Numbered from the stretch's first letter, positions 12,327 to 24,295 are shown. The stretch is DNA of 64,000 bases from Mesostigma viride (GCA_009746045.1 RPFO01000213.1:4542661-4606660); one strand, 5' to 3'. The notes: generated by a model not told the origin, from the letters alone. Program-made: numbers and translations.

Positions 12327-13069
12327 ACAACAACAACAACAGCAGCAGCCAGGTCAATAATACCGATACGATCAATAACAGTGGCATCGTCGAGGTCTAC
12401 CCCGGCGCTGCGCTGGCATCTGGCATGCCCCTGGCATCGAGCCCTATTAAGCCAGAGGGAGGCCCCCAGTGGCCCTCACGAGCGCTCCCCTGGGCGTGCC
12501 GGTTTGGCATGGAGGCGTGGCGTGCCGTAAACAGCCCGCTTCCGCTGCTGTCGAAGCGAAACCGTGTGCTGGCAGAGGTAGGTACTCGAGAGCTTCCCAG
12601 TTTGTTTCGATGTCGTCACTGTTCCACTTAAGAGGACTCGATTGACAAAAACGTTGGCACGATACTGGATGTGGATGGACTTTTCCTTGTCGGCTGTCAT
12701 GTTATTTATTTTTAGTCTGGTTCTATGTTCCCGTTTGTTGGATCCAAGAGCGTGGAGTCTAGCCTCTTGTTCTCTTCTTGGATACGTTAGATGGATGCTA
12801 TCAAGGGAGCTGGGGTAGTTTAATAGATAGGGTTAAGCACAGGTAGATACAGGTGCCAAAGTGATGGATCGATATGTACCGCACCAGGATGGGCAGAGGC
12901 TCAATGTACTACCATTGTCGCGTTTGTGAGGTACTACCACCTACATATGATTAACCTACAAAGTAGTACTCACCCCTCTGTGTATGCCATATCTTTGCAT
13001 GCGCAGGACCGGCGAGCCTTTGGCCTCAAGGGCGATGTCAGCGGTGCGTCGGCCACGACGGCACGCAAG
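1..13069 (+). CDS. RCC1-repeat / FYVE-finger protein (PRAF-like), 13 exons, 5' end outside the window
   Basis: The gene model joins exons 1-1955, 2473-2544, 3400-3609, 4138-4222, 4829-5019, 6031-6130, 6652-6926, 7287-7393, 8078-8213, 9076-9113, 9567-9846, 12143-12577 and 13007-13069. All junctions are GT-AG and every phase agrees, giving about 1,315 residues in the window. Exon 1 is open to the left edge; its first in-frame ATG is at 321, so the true start is unknown. The order is: low-complexity N-terminal region, six to seven RCC1 blades (repeated ACG..H, YTWG and LGHG motifs), an eight-cysteine FYVE finger, then a Ser/Asn/Ala-rich tail. RCC1 blades form a propeller, often for GTPase or chromatin binding; FYVE fingers bind PI3P on endosomes. 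Plant PRAF proteins also carry an N-terminal PH and a C-terminal BRX domain. Neither is seen: PH would lie left of the window, and BRX is missing or in exons I did not find. The family call is firm; the 3' end is unresolved. Confidence 0.85.
2473..2544 (+). CDS. Exon 2: RCC1 blade (LYTWGVGDKGLLGHG)
   Basis: This 72-base, phase 0/0 exon lies between acceptor ..CACCAG and donor GTGAGT. It carries the YTWG and LLGHG signature of an RCC1 repeat. The exon tail with its donor is repeated 83 bases downstream inside the intron (2613-2636). Confidence 0.85.
3400..3609 (+). CDS. Exon 3: RCC1 blade
   Basis: This 210-base exon (70 codons, phase 0/0) has acceptor GGCCACAG and donor GTAGGT. It contains VEQVACGSHHTAALLDNG followed by VYTWGDG and VLGHGDE, a complete canonical RCC1 repeat. 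Confidence 0.88.
4138..4222 (+). CDS. Exon 4: RCC1 blade
   Basis: This 85-base exon begins in phase 0 after ..TTGCAG and ends one base into a Gly codon at donor GTAAGT. It encodes LACGTWHTACTTEAGE and LYTWGEGYFGML; the split glycine and following HGD are completed by exon 5. Confidence 0.85.
4829..5019 (+). CDS. Exon 5: RCC1 blade
   Basis: This 191-base exon completes the split Gly codon of exon 4 and returns to phase 0 at donor GTGGGG. It encodes VASVACGSYHTAALVEE and LLYTWGDGDKGRLGHG. A roughly 12-residue insertion (RGPVQPAA) separates the two halves of the blade. Confidence 0.87.
5055..5330. repeat. Imperfect (TAG)n / AT-rich simple repeat in intron 5
   Basis: Runs of TAGTAG, GCAGTA and ATATAT make an irregular AT-rich simple-sequence tract directly after exon 5. 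Several CAGGTGRGG donor-like words follow at 5400-5530. Confidence 0.85.
5690..5950. repeat. 12-bp minisatellite CCCCCCTTGTTG in intron 5
   Basis: About 20 tandem copies of a pyrimidine-rich 12-mer (TTGTTG or TTCTTG plus six C) lie just upstream of the exon 6 acceptor. The tract acts in place as an extended polypyrimidine region. It produces spurious Pro/Leu-rich frames on +. Confidence 0.9.
6031..6130 (+). CDS. Exon 6: first half of an RCC1 blade
   Basis: This 100-base exon follows a long pyrimidine-rich tract ending CCGCCAG and stops one base into a codon at donor GTGCGC. It encodes LRMVACGEDHTCALSMA. The blade is completed in exon 7 by GRVYCWGG. Confidence 0.85.
6652..6926 (+). CDS. Exon 7: two RCC1 blade segments
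   Basis: This 275-base exon follows a C-rich tract ending CCCAG and returns to phase 0 at donor GTCAGT. It encodes GRVYCWGGNTYGQLGLGN, then VEAVACGRQHTVAVG and LFSWGCGEGGRLGHGD. A 23-bp minisatellite made of the exon tail plus donor begins directly after it. Confidence 0.88.
6921..7216. repeat. 23-bp minisatellite built from the exon 7 / intron 7 junction
   Basis: About 12 units of a 23-mer each contain a near copy of the last bases of exon 7 (CTGGTGGTTGTCA) and the donor word GGTCAGT. The first unit is the real exon-intron boundary at 6926/6927. Confidence 0.9.
7287..7393 (+). CDS. Exon 8: last RCC1 strand and first FYVE cysteine pair
   Basis: This 107-base exon (phase 0, then 2) has donor GTGAGT. 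VSCGAASTIAVC closes the propeller. CAACKAAFKLQRK supplies the first CxxC of the FYVE finger. The WxxD motif normally just before this pair is absent. Confidence 0.82.
8078..8213 (+). CDS. Exon 9: FYVE finger core
   Basis: This 136-base exon follows a poly-C tract ending CCCAG and has donor GTGAGG. It encodes PRTCYQCGRAFCRSC and, later, RVCEACY, the remaining six cysteines. The basic patch reads RKPRTCYQC across the exon join, a variant of the R(R/K)HHCR PI3P-binding motif as in plant RCC1-FYVE proteins. Confidence 0.87.
8545..8800. repeat. Roughly 31-bp minisatellite in intron 9
   Basis: About eight degenerate units share the core GGAGGCAGTCGTGTG followed by ATTTAGTTATCAGT variants. Unit length drifts toward the 3' side. 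Confidence 0.8.
9076..9113 (+). CDS. Exon 10: short linker exon (AANVLSQRKGAR)
   Basis: This 38-base exon lies between acceptor GTCGCAG and donor GTGAGT. The phases fit both neighbours, which is the main support. It has no domain of its own. Confidence 0.6.
9567..9846 (+). CDS. Exon 11: Ser- and Ala-rich tail segment
   Basis: This 280-base exon follows an acceptor reading CTGCCAG and ends in phase 0 at donor GTGGGT. The product starts RDSTSSGHMNVRRSSSSF and has Ala/Val/Gly runs, ending WGRAGSFKDLMRLSSR. It is probably disordered. A 26-bp minisatellite fills the following intron. Confidence 0.7.
9895..11495. repeat. 26-bp minisatellite, about 61 copies, in intron 11
   Basis: The unit is GGTGGGTGTTCCCTTGCCGGTGYA, counted around a 26-base period. 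It begins about 50 bases after the exon 11 donor GTGGGT. The main variable site is C or T in GTGCAG/GTGTAG. Units at both ends are mostly T-type, while the middle (about 10.7-11.0 kb) is almost all C-type. Since 26 is not a multiple of 3 and no stop is created, all frames stay open; the 633-residue minus-strand frame here is an artefact. Confidence 0.95.
12143..12577 (+). CDS. Exon 12: Asn/Ser-rich tail segment
   Basis: This 435-base, phase 0/0 exon has acceptor GCCCGCAG and donor GTAGGT. It opens SSDNGQSALVKRPSLPGSS and contains a long Asn/Ser homopolymer-like stretch from AAC/AGC codons, then a Pro/Ala-rich end. No domain is recognised. Confidence 0.7.
13007..13069 (+). CDS. Exon 13: short exon (DRRAFGLKGDVSG...)
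   Basis: This 63-base, phase 0/0 exon lies between acceptor GCGCAG and donor GTGAGC. It is the last exon I can place. The reading frame has no stop here, so at least one further exon must exist or the gene has been cut by the insertions that follow. Confidence 0.6.
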
Positions 13070-13224
13070 GTGAGCCCCTCCCCGCACCTTCCGACCGCGA
13101 CAAGTTTGTGAATGTGTGCCGAGCTGTTTTTGTGCCAAGTGCTCTTAATGCCCCTAGAAGTCACCCTAGTAAAGCGTTAAGGAGGCATGCAAGCAGGAGA
13201 GGGTTTGAACCGAGGTGCACTTGT

Positions 13225-13640
13225 GTTGTGGGAATACCCCGGGCGTGTTAGGGGAATACCCCGGGCGTGTTAGGGGTATACCCCGGGCGTGTTAGGGGTA
13301 TACCCCGGGCGTGTTAGGGGAATACCCCGGGCGTGTTAGGGGAATACCCCGGGCGTGTTAGGGGTATACCCCGGGCGTGTTAGGGGTATACCCTGGGCGT
13401 GTTAGGGGAATACCCCGGGCGTGTTAGGGGTATACCCCGGGCGTGTTAGGGGAATACCCTGGGCGTGTTAGGGGAATACCCCGGGCGTGTTAGGGGAATA
13501 CCCCGGGCGTGTTAGGGGTATACCCCGGGCGTGTTAGGGGTATACCCCGGGCGTGTTAGGGGTATACCCCGGGCGTGTTAGGGGTATACCCCGGGCGTGT
13601 TAGGGGAATACCCTGGGCGTGTTAGGGGAATACCTGTGCT
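13225..13640. repeat. 22-bp minisatellite with a palindromic core (GGGGTATACCCC)
   Basis: About 19 units of the form GTGTTAGGGGTATACCCCGGGC. The core alternates between the perfect palindrome GGGGTATACCCC and GGGGAATACCCC, with occasional CCCTGGG. It lies 150 bases after exon 13. Confidence 0.92.
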
Positions 13641-14099
13641 GTAGGCGTATACTGTCTGTAGGATGACCTGTGCCCGTTGGCATACTTCATACTCGTCTGT
13701 GACTAGAGGATTCGGCAGGTAAGGGCTTGCCTCAGCACGAGGGATCTGCCACCGTGGTGCGACGTTCATTCAGTTCCCCTCGTGGGTCTCCCTTAGGGCA
13801 GGGCGTGGATGTTGTTCTATCTATTGGGGCGATGTCGGCGTAGCTATTAATTGAATTGATGTCATCGGCGGCTCTGGTCATCAGGATCATCTTGGCCTCG
13901 GGGCTGGCAATGTGGCCTCGCATTGGTTTCCTCTCGTCACCTTCCGAGCATCCACCTCGCGGTTTGCGAAAGCCTCCGTTCCGTGAAGGATGGGCGTGCA
14001 CTGATTTGTGCATGGGGTTGTATACGCGACACACCAAAACGACATTTTCAAATTTTTCTTTTGAAAAAGAACCCAAATCGGTGACCCTCCATTGATGTC

Positions 14100-14335
14100 C
14101 TTGTCTGACAGTGGCCTGGCTGGCGACCCTCTCTTTATTTCCTGGTGTGGCCTGGCTGGCGACCCTCTCTTTATTTCCTGGTGTGGCCTGGCTGGCGACC
14201 CTCTCTTTACTTCCTGGTGTGGCCTGGCTGGCGACCCTCTCTTTATTTCCTGGTGTGGCCTGGCTGGCGACCCTCTCTTTACTTCCTGGTGCGGCCTGGC
14301 TGGCGACCCTCTCTTTATTTCCTGGTGAACTCACG
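14100..14335. repeat. 36-bp minisatellite, about six copies
   Basis: The units read TGGCCTGGCTGGCGACC then CTCTCTTTATTTCCTGG, with T/C changes. The 36-base period keeps frames open and yields repeating 12-residue peptides in several frames. I do not treat these as protein. Confidence 0.92.
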
Positions 14336-14439
14336 GATGATCTGACGTGTTGCTTCTCCTCGGCCGTCTGGGTATCTGTGCTGCAGAGGCCGTGCCTTGA
14401 TGCCCGGCCGTCTCTTGGGACCCCCTGAAGACGCACGGG

Positions 14440-16300
14440 GGTCCCCCTGGGTGCCATTCTTTCGAGGATGCGGCATGGGGACTACGTCACCCGTTCTCTC
14501 GGCCACCCTCCTTGGGGTTTCCTTGTTGGGGTGTCCTTCTTGGGTCACTCTCGTTGGGGCCTACTGACTGGCATGGTGCGGGCAAATCGCGTTCCATCGA
14601 CGGGGGCCACTCACGACCGCTGTCGCATCATCGCAGCAACGTCACACGAGCCGTGATTGTTGCAAAAAGCAAAATGGACGTCGTTGCGGCAGATGCTGCC
14701 ACCGCATTGGCATGGTTGGGCCTCGGCCGCCGCTGCAGTTGCACCGCATACCACCAGTACTAATTGAGTGAGACAACCGCTATGAGTGCTGCATGGATAT
14801 CGCGCATGCACACAAAGGACGTTGGCTCCGGTGCGCAGGTGGATCGGTGCCTTCCACAAACGGGCGTGCCAACAGCCCCCGTATAATTATTCGTTGTACA
14901 CACGTCACGTGCAAATTGGCCAACAACAGCAGGTGTAGACTGAGCGGACAGTCGTCACACCTCAGCAAAGCCAATCATTTTTGCAGGATCCCAATGCAAG
15001 GCATCTTAGCTGGTTAGCCTCTGAGAAATATAGAAGCTAGTGCACTGTGGCAGTGGTGCCTCATCGGTACAAGTGCTCTGAGCTGCAAGTGACTAATGCG
15101 GGGTACTGCACACATACATGGATTGTGCAGGGCGCTATGCCGCATGTCCACAATCGTGCAGGCCTAGTGTGGACATCATACATGTTACTTGCATGGACAG
15201 CAGGGCGCATTGGTGCCGCAAACCCCATGCACCGCGTTGGCAATGCTTGCATGGGAAGCAGTGAGACCATATGATGCACTATTGCCATCGCCGTACGGTT
15301 GAGGGTGCTGGGCATCCTGTCCACCCTAGCAATCCACAATCCCACTGACTGCACGTGAAGACTGCGTCATGTCCGCTTGTAATGTTGTGCTTGCACGCGC
15401 ATGCACGCGGGCTATCTTGACCAGGGTGTCTGGGCCTGTGCAGTAGACTGAGTTGTACGGGGGCGAGTGGCAGATCTAAGTCATGTAATGACTCATGCAT
15501 GGCCAAGCCTGCTGCATATGCACAGCTTGCCGGCCGGCCGGCCTAAATTATTTATTCAAAGTTTTTATTGATGAATCGTGCATGCATGTGTCCAGGCACA
15601 GTTGTCTCACTTAATGTGATCATTCATGATCATACATGAATATCGATACAAACCTTGTTCCCCTAACTGGCCGGCCTATATAGGGTGCCCTAGCTTCCCT
15701 CACTGCCACAAGTGGGCAGCCGGCTGTGGCACAAGGGGCCTCAGAGGATTAGCTCGATATCTGCATAATGGTGCACCTGTGGGTGAGATAAAACCATATA
15801 TAGCAATAGTTGTCTTACTTAATAAGTAGCAAAAGAGTAGCATATGCAGTATGGCTGCCCCGTACGTCGTCCAATTAAAGCTAGGCCACAGATACAGGCT
15901 TGGAGCCCACTGAGAGGCGCCGGTTTTCTTTATGTCATCTTCATGAGCAGTTGGGGACCCAGACGCTCGATCGAGCAGTTTGAAATGGTCGGGGGATAGC
16001 TAGTTCAAGGACGTTTGAGGTATCATTCAGGAGGCATAGCTTGGGGGGGTTTCCACCAGGCCGACAGCCATGGCCTGGATCAATATTTTTTGGGCCCGGG
16101 GCCGACAATATCCCTGCCTCGAGTGCGCCGGCCCGGCAGTCTGCAGCCAGAGCTGGGTCGGCAGACCCCGCCGTCTCAATGCATGAGCGCGCTGTCATCA
16201 TTACCCGCAGAGATGAAGTCCCACTGCTCTAATTGGTCGCGCACCCCGGGCGGGGCCGCGCTATTTCTCGCTCGCCAGGCCAGGCTCCCGGTGAGCAATG
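14440..16300. other. Non-coding stretch, nothing recognised
   Basis: Only short unrelated open frames occur here. There are AT-rich patches, a GCCGGCCGGCCGGCC run near 15530 and scattered GCATGC words. I see no exon, RNA gene or repeat family I can name. Confidence 0.5.
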
Positions 16301-16309
16301 CTATTACTG

Positions 16310-16380
16310 ATTAGTTCAAACTCGTGCTCCCGTTGGGGAGTCACACAGCATTAACCCCGAGGGATGGATGGATGGGTACA
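16310..16380 (+). repeat. End of a (TGGA)n-tailed dispersed repeat
   Basis: The segment with CGTTGGGGAGTCAC and CATTAACCCCGAGGGATGGA matches, in inverse orientation, the segment at about 62215-62275, where it also abuts a TGGA/TCCA array. It looks like the 3' end of a retroposon family with a TGGA tail. Confidence 0.55.
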
Positions 16381-16419
16381 TGCACGCAATCCGACCTGTC
16401 TATTCTATCTAGGGTATAA

Positions 16420-16502
<83 letters not shown>

Positions 16503-16525
16503 TAGTAAGTTAGTAAGTAAGTACT
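16420..16525. repeat. (TAAG)n array, probable LINE 3' tail
   Basis: About 26 TAAG units. Read on the minus strand it is (CTTA)n directly following the LINE 3' UTR, whose last bases GCATGACACGCAAGTACTTA also occur before CTTA repeats near 24890 and 45145. Confidence 0.85.
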
Positions 16526-18960
16526 TGCGTGTCATGCGCAAAGGCATGCCACGGAGAACTATGCTAATCTCGTTAGAAAAAAAAAGTAATTACACAAAAG
16601 CTTAAACAAATATCGTCTGCATCATCCCCCAACCGTTAAGCACTAGATGGGGATGTAATCCTCATCCGAGCTGTCCTCTACTGTAATGGCAGACGAGGCG
16701 GTAGTGTAGCGGCTATCCTCAGGACCAATAACCTCCACCTCGGCTAGCAACGGGCCGCGGGGCCCGTGGGGAGAAAACAGGAGCATACCCCTCGGGAAGG
16801 TGCTTATCGCAGATGGCAGCCTATTTCTCGACTTGTCAAGCATGCGGGCGCGGAGTACGGATAGTCCCAGAAGCCCTGCATCTTCAAGCAGTTGTGTCAC
16901 ATAGGTCCGGGTCGCGCCGCGCCGGTGCCCGGCGCGCGCAAGTTTGCCAGCACTTGGGTTGCGATGGGACAAGGGGACCCTGCCATAGGAGGAGGTGTCT
17001 ACCTGGTTGGCCCGTCTTAAGCCCCCCGGCAGGGCCCACATCGGTATTCACCTGGTCTGTGCGGGCAAGATGGCCGGCAAAGAGGAGGCGGCGGTGTCGG
17101 ATGGTATGGGTGACAAGAGGGAGCTCGCAGTAGAGCTCGGCCCGGGTGCGGCGTTCTTGGTAGCGGACGCCGAGGATATGACGGAGCATTCGAGTGACGG
17201 TACGTGCCGTCAAGCTGCTGGCTCAGCGCCTGGTCCAGGGTCCACGCCTCGCAGCCATAAAGGAGGATGCTGAGGACAAGGGCCTTGAACAGAATGCGCT
17301 TGCGTCGCTCACTCAGGTAGCAACCGGGTCCAGAACCTGTCGAGGCGGCGGAGGGCCGCCCAGGCCTCGCCAATGCGGGTGTTGATGTCGTCGGCCGTGG
17401 AGGGAAGCCAGCTGCCAAGGAGCTTGAAGCGAGTCGCCGGGGGGACGGGGCTGCCGTCCAGCAAGAGGAGGGTGGGTGGGGCTATCCCAGCAGGGAAGCC
17501 GATGGCCATGACCTCCGTTTTCTTGCTGATCATAAGCCCCACCGCCCGCGCTTCCAGTGATAAGCTGTCTAGCCAGAGTTGGGCTGACTCCGGGGTTTCC
17601 ACGAGTGTCGTGTTGATCAGCGTAGATCAGATCGCTCAGGCGGTAGGGTGGGTCAACCCCGCCGTAGCTGGCGTACTCCGTGACCTCGATCCTCGGCGGG
17701 CGCCCTAGCTCCACCCGGGCGAAGCGGGCTTGTGTGCACGCCGCATAATATAGTCCACCATAATGATGAATAGATATGGGGAGAGCACACAGCCCTGCCA
17801 CACCCCGGTGTGCAGGGCCGGGGAACGCCGGAGTGACGCAGTCGGCGGTACGGACCTGGGCTTGGGACCCTTCATAGAACTGGCGGATGATCTCAATTAA
17901 CGATGTACGATGGGACACGGAACAGGTGAAGGACCACCCACAGGGCGTCCCATATAACCGTATCGAATGCCTTGGTGTAATCCATGCGAAGATCAATAGC
18001 AATGGCAAGAGGCCGGGGGCCAGGCGGCCCACTTCCTCGATCAGGCGGCGCGCGGTAATGGTGACCATAACACAATTGCGACCAACACGGAAGCCCATCT
18101 GGGACTCACCTAGGTGGGGATCGAGGCTGGCGCGCATGTGGTTCAGCAGGAGACGCTCAGCACGCAGCTTTGGAGGCATACGCCGCGGTAGTTGCCGGTA
18201 TGCGCGGCGGACCCCTTGCCCTTGTAAAGCATGACCCGGACAGCGGTCTTCCAATACGTCGGCGGGGGGAGGCCATCTCGTAGAATCCGGTTGCAAACAC
18301 CCCGGAGGAAAGGCTCAAGCTCAGGCATCTTAACCACCTCCGGTGAAATATTGTCCACTCCCATGGCAGCATCATTGCGGAGGGTGTAGATGGCAGCAGC
18401 CCATTCCTGGGGAGTCCACTCGTCGTGGGGGCCGTCCACCAGGGGGCCGGAGAGCGGTGGGACCAGGTAGTCCGTCTCGCTGGTGGGCGCCTGCGGGGGC
18501 TCAATGGGGCCGCCTCGGCTGGCCGCAGGGCGTGCAGCTGCAGCGGGGTCAATTAAGCGGGGGGGGCGGGCCAGGGGCCCCCGATAGTTTGGCCTGGGAG
18601 CTGAACCAAATCTCAAGGCGTTCACTGGGGGTGCCTGGGATGTCAGCCCGTTGCGTTTCCCGCCGTCCGGTGAGACGGTCGAGAGAGCGCCAGGCCGCCT
18701 TGTGCATGCTGGTTGGCGGCCGTGTGGCGATTGATTTCGGCGGCAAGTGCCGGTCTCCACCTCCTCCGCATGTGCGGCAGTACATGCTTGAGTAAGCCGT
18801 TCCTGGTACGGGTACAGGTCCTCCACAACGGTCCGAGCCCCGCCAAAATGCAGCCTCGTAAGGAGGACCCGAAAAGTGGCGCGAAATGAGATTTTTGGTG
18901 TATGCGTGCACGACGGTGACCGAATTTCCACCGACAGGCATGGCGGCCTGGCAGGCTATC
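16525..18960 (-). mobile_element. APE-type LINE, 3' part: reverse transcriptase and C-terminal region (degenerate)
   Basis: Minus-strand frames carry a non-LTR reverse transcriptase. The linker includes KAAWRSLDRLTGRR. RT blocks include DYLVPPLSGPLVDGP, MGVDNISPEVVKMP, YKGKGSAAHTGNYRGVCLQ and MGFRVGRNC; a distal region has LYGCEAWTLDQ and RRLLFAGHLARTDQVNT. The frame changes several times and the YADD catalytic motif is frameshifted directly after YAD near 17620, so the copy is dead. The last coding bases (SSAITVEDSSDED) are followed by a short UTR and a CTTA tail. The matching endonuclease half lies at 22.9-24.3 kb on the same strand, so this is probably one element split by an insertion. 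Confidence 0.85.
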
Positions 18961-19790
18961 GTGAGCGAATAAAAAGGCAGTATCGAGGCTGGAAATTTTA
19001 TTGTATGCTCCTAGGGTCATATATTACTTGCCGTTATTTTTTTTCGCCACAAATTCTGCGGAGTCCTTCAGCATTTTGGCGTCATTCACAGGTGGGTGCC
19101 TGTTTTGTCGCCGATTTTCTCTCGACCCCACCTACCTGCAGCAAAAAATTTTCCCGATGAAAGTGAATTTTCCCGATGAAAGTGAATTTTTTAGTTTTTA
19201 AGGCCTTGACCGAAGCACTTTTTTCATTACCGGCTCAGTTTGCTTTAACCGAGCTGGCGCGATTTTTTATCCAATTTCTAGGCTGGGCCAGGCGTCGCAG
19301 ACCGTAATTCGTTTTTAAGTGCTTTTGTGCCCGATATCGTGTCTTTTGCAGGCGTTCTTGGCATCAAAGACGCCATGGCGTCAGGGGCTAAAACGGACCT
19401 CCGCACGTTCGTTAACTGCGGCGAGCATGTCAATGCCGCCAGCAATTTTTGCTGCCGCGTCTGTGACACGGTTGCGATGCAAGACCGTTGTCGACGTGAC
19501 GGAGTGGTATGTGCACATTCAGGTGCGAATTTCTTCGCTGTTGAAACCCCGGCCGGTAGCAGACAAGTATTTCACCGTATCCCCTTTCCCCGAGTCTCTC
19601 TTTTCCGTCATGTTTTCATCTTACGGAAAGCGCGTATAAAGCATCAGTGAGCGACAGTATGATGGCGAGCCGTTTGCTCGCATCAGGGCTGTGCGGCTTA
19701 TTCTAGAGAGAAGCGACATCAAGCAGATTTTGCAGCCGGATGTGAGGGAGGGGCCCTGCTGGGGTGGGAATAAACTGCTGTGAGTGACCG
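18960..19790. other. Unassigned sequence inside the interrupted LINE
   Basis: AT-rich at the left, with two overlapping short + frames (about 106 residues, 19319-19650) that I do not recognise; one contains CGEHVNAASNFCCRVCDTV. It could be part of an inserted element. No splice or domain evidence supports a gene. Confidence 0.4.
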
Positions 19791-19791
19791 A

Positions 19792-21466
<1,675 letters not shown>

Positions 21467-21696
21467 TAACTTGCACATGCACCACATGCGCAAGGAGGAC
21501 ACCAAGAGCTTCACCAACCACCGTCGAAAGCTTGGCTGTGATGCCAAGGGCAAGGGTATGGGGGTGTCCATGTTGACACAGTGCATGAAGGCTGACAAGG
21601 TCAGGCAGAGATTGTGCAGGGAGGTGCCACTACCTCCTAGCGATACCGAAATGAGGGCGCGCAACCGCATAAGCGCCATGCCGCCTGTTGAGTAAT
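21467..21696 (+). pseudogene. Short coding-like remnant after the array
   Basis: The frame that runs on from the CACT repeat reads [18 protein letters not shown] and ends at a stop (SAMPPVE) at 21695. Its composition is ordinary rather than repeat-like, so it may be a fragment of a mobile-element protein. I do not recognise the family. Confidence 0.3.
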
Positions 21697-22049
21697 TTGC
21701 AGCTACATTACTTGGCATGCTGTGGGTGCACGTGTAAAATGACCTTTCTAGCCATGCATGCGACAGCTGCCAATATTATGTTCAGCAAGCTCCTCCGTAG
21801 AATAGAGATTGCGTGAGCATCCACATGGCCACATGTGCATATTGTCAGCTGTGTCTATATCAATGAACTTTTATGTATGTCTCCTGGACGTTGTCTTATA
21901 TCACTCGTGAATGGTTTCCATGTTTTAGTGAGTCATCTTATTTGAGTTGACCAGATTGTCTCCTTGATATTCCACACTGGCAGTTTCGCATCCATGGGAA
22001 AGAATTTGTAATGGAAACTGGCAGGTATGGCATTGATAACTCTACCAAA

Positions 22050-22560
22050 TAGAACATGATGGGCCTGAATTTTTGTGGAATGTCTAAAATCATGATGGCT
22101 AAGATGCATGCAAGTTTCCAGCCTCAACAGAGCACATCTTGTACGGAAACTGCAATGAAATGTGATGAAAAATACGAAAAACGTGCATTTTTGGTAACAT
22201 TTGTGAGCAAACTGACATCAAATACCCTCTGATGGTTCTGAATTTTTGTGGAATGTCTAAAATAATGATGGCAAAGATGCATGCAAGTTTCCAGCCTGGA
22301 CTGAGCACATCTTGTATGGAAACTGCCATGGAATGTGATGAAAAATACGAAAAACGTGCATTTTTGGTAACATTTGTGAGCAAACTGACATCAAATACCC
22401 TACGATGGACCTGAATTTTTGTGGGATGTCTAGAATAATGATGTTTAAGATGCCTACAAGTTTCCAGCCTCAACCGAGCACAGCTTGTACGGAAACTGCA
22501 ATGAAATGTGATGGAAAATTCAAAAAACGCACATTTTTGCTAGCATTTGGTGGCATTTTG
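22050..22560. repeat. 173-bp tandem satellite, about three copies
   Basis: The phrase CTGAATTTTTGTGG recurs at about 22064, 22237 and 22410, an exact 173-base spacing each time, with 85-95% agreement by eye over the units. A more diverged partial copy precedes them. Confidence 0.9.
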
Positions 22561-22864
22561 TTACCAAATGCGGTTGAATGACCATCAGATCTTGTGCACA
22601 GTCATTAGTCATGAGTATCAACTTACTTGCAAACAGCCAGGTCGATCAAGAACTCTTTATTTGCATATTAGAATGTATTTGTTTATATTAAAATCTGGAA
22701 AACTGCTAAAAATAGACATGCCAAAAATAGGTCAGCTGAGGTCCGGTAAGTCCGAAAAGTTGCAATCCTTCTACTGGTGTCCTGAACATGCTACCTACCA
22801 AGATCTAGCATGTTTCGACAATATTTGCATCGTACAGGAGTTATAAGGCTGTTTTTTGGCACTT

Positions 22865-24295
22865 TCAGACCGTTGTGTCCCCGCGGCGGCGGGCCTGCGC
22901 TAGCGCCAGCCGGGCGGCAACCACCTGGGCGTCGCGCAGGTAGAGCGGGGCTGGTCGGGTGCGGGGTAACTTGCTCGGGGAGTTCAGCTTAGAGCCAAGT
23001 TCCACCGATCGCATGAACAGTTCGTAGGGTGGCGCGAGATCTACACCGCGATCTGCGTCCAGGTACATCAAAGGTTGCGCGTCCACGAAGGCAGACCTGA
23101 TTGCATCGCGGCGTATCTCATCCGCTGACCACTTCTCCCTGCGCCCACGGACGGGGGCGTAAGCAGGTCCAGTCAGGGCGGGGCCGGGGGCGGCGGCGCG
23201 CAGGGGCCTAAAGACGTAGGCGCAAGGTTGCGGTGACCATGCGGTGATCCGATGCGACACTGGGGGTGCATGGTCAGCGTACGGGCATCGATGACGGAAG
23301 AGCGCCAGCACTTGCGCACAAGTATGTAGTCCAAGCATACATACACATCGCCGCCGAGGGAGCATCGAGCCAGCCGCCCTGCGCACGGGGCCCACAAAGG
23401 TCACTAGTGCATCAGGCGGTTTAGCAAACAGCGTATTGGCAGCAGTCAAGTCCCCCTCCGGTGAGCAGTTGCTCAAGTAGGGGGGTGTTGGCATTGCTAT
23501 CGGTTAGGCGCGGCGCATACATGCAGCCCCTGCGGCCCACGGGCAGGGTCGCGTTGGCATCCACCAAGATGGCAACGATGTATTGACGTGGGATCTGTTT
23601 CTCTATGTCGAGCAGCTGGTTGAATTGAACGCTGCGCGGTCCTCGGCCGGGTGCCCAGCATGTGGGGCCGGCATATCCGACAATTACCGAGAGCATAATG
23701 GGGGTCCGTCCTTCAAGGGAGCGGAAAGTGCACTGAAGGATCCGATAAGAGCAAAGTTTGTGGTCCACGAGCTGGGCGGCAGCGGTGGGGGAGCACAGCA
23801 GGCCCACTCCTCCCTGACCCGGTGCATGCGCCGGGCCGCACAGCAGTTGCCATTGTAGTGCGAGGGTGACACGCTGAACGGGGCCCTCAAAGGAGCGTCG
23901 GTGCTCTTGGACCCCAAGCACATCAATGCCATATAGGCGGCAGTAGTGGACAAGCTCGTTGGCCCGGCCGCGGGGGGGCATCTCCCCCGGGCAGGGTGCG
24001 GACATTGTAGGTATAGCGATGCGCAGCGAGTGGTGCCGGCGTTGGCCCAGCAGGGGCCGCCGGGGACCCGCGGTGTCGGCAGGGGGTTGGGGGGAGGCTG
24101 GTGGGGACGTGTGTGCGGCGTGAGATAACATAGTGCTTTTCAACGCGCATAGGGCACCCTCCAGGCGGGCGGCGCGACTTGCTCGCCTGGTCTTGGGGTC
24201 AAAGAATGCAGCATACCGTTGGGAGTGCCGGGTTGCGAAAGCCAGCAGGCGCTCCTTGTTGCGAAGTTGGCGATGAGGGGTATAAAACAATCCTA
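22865..24295 (-). mobile_element. APE-type LINE, 5' part: apurinic/apyrimidinic-like endonuclease
   Basis: The minus-strand frame starting near 24290 contains LHYCRLYGIDVLGVQEHR-like text (NELVHYCRLYGIDVLGVQE), matching the QE/H block of APE endonucleases. It continues with GGVGLLCSPTAAAQ, IMLSVIVGYAGPT and ILVDANATLPVGRRG (the D-x-N block). A second frame (23494-22865) continues with the region containing YILVRKCWRSSVID-like and SDHAP-like text and ends in a linker (ALAQARRRGD). At least one frameshift separates the two frames. The linker end fits the start of the reverse-transcriptase half at 18.9 kb. Confidence 0.8.
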
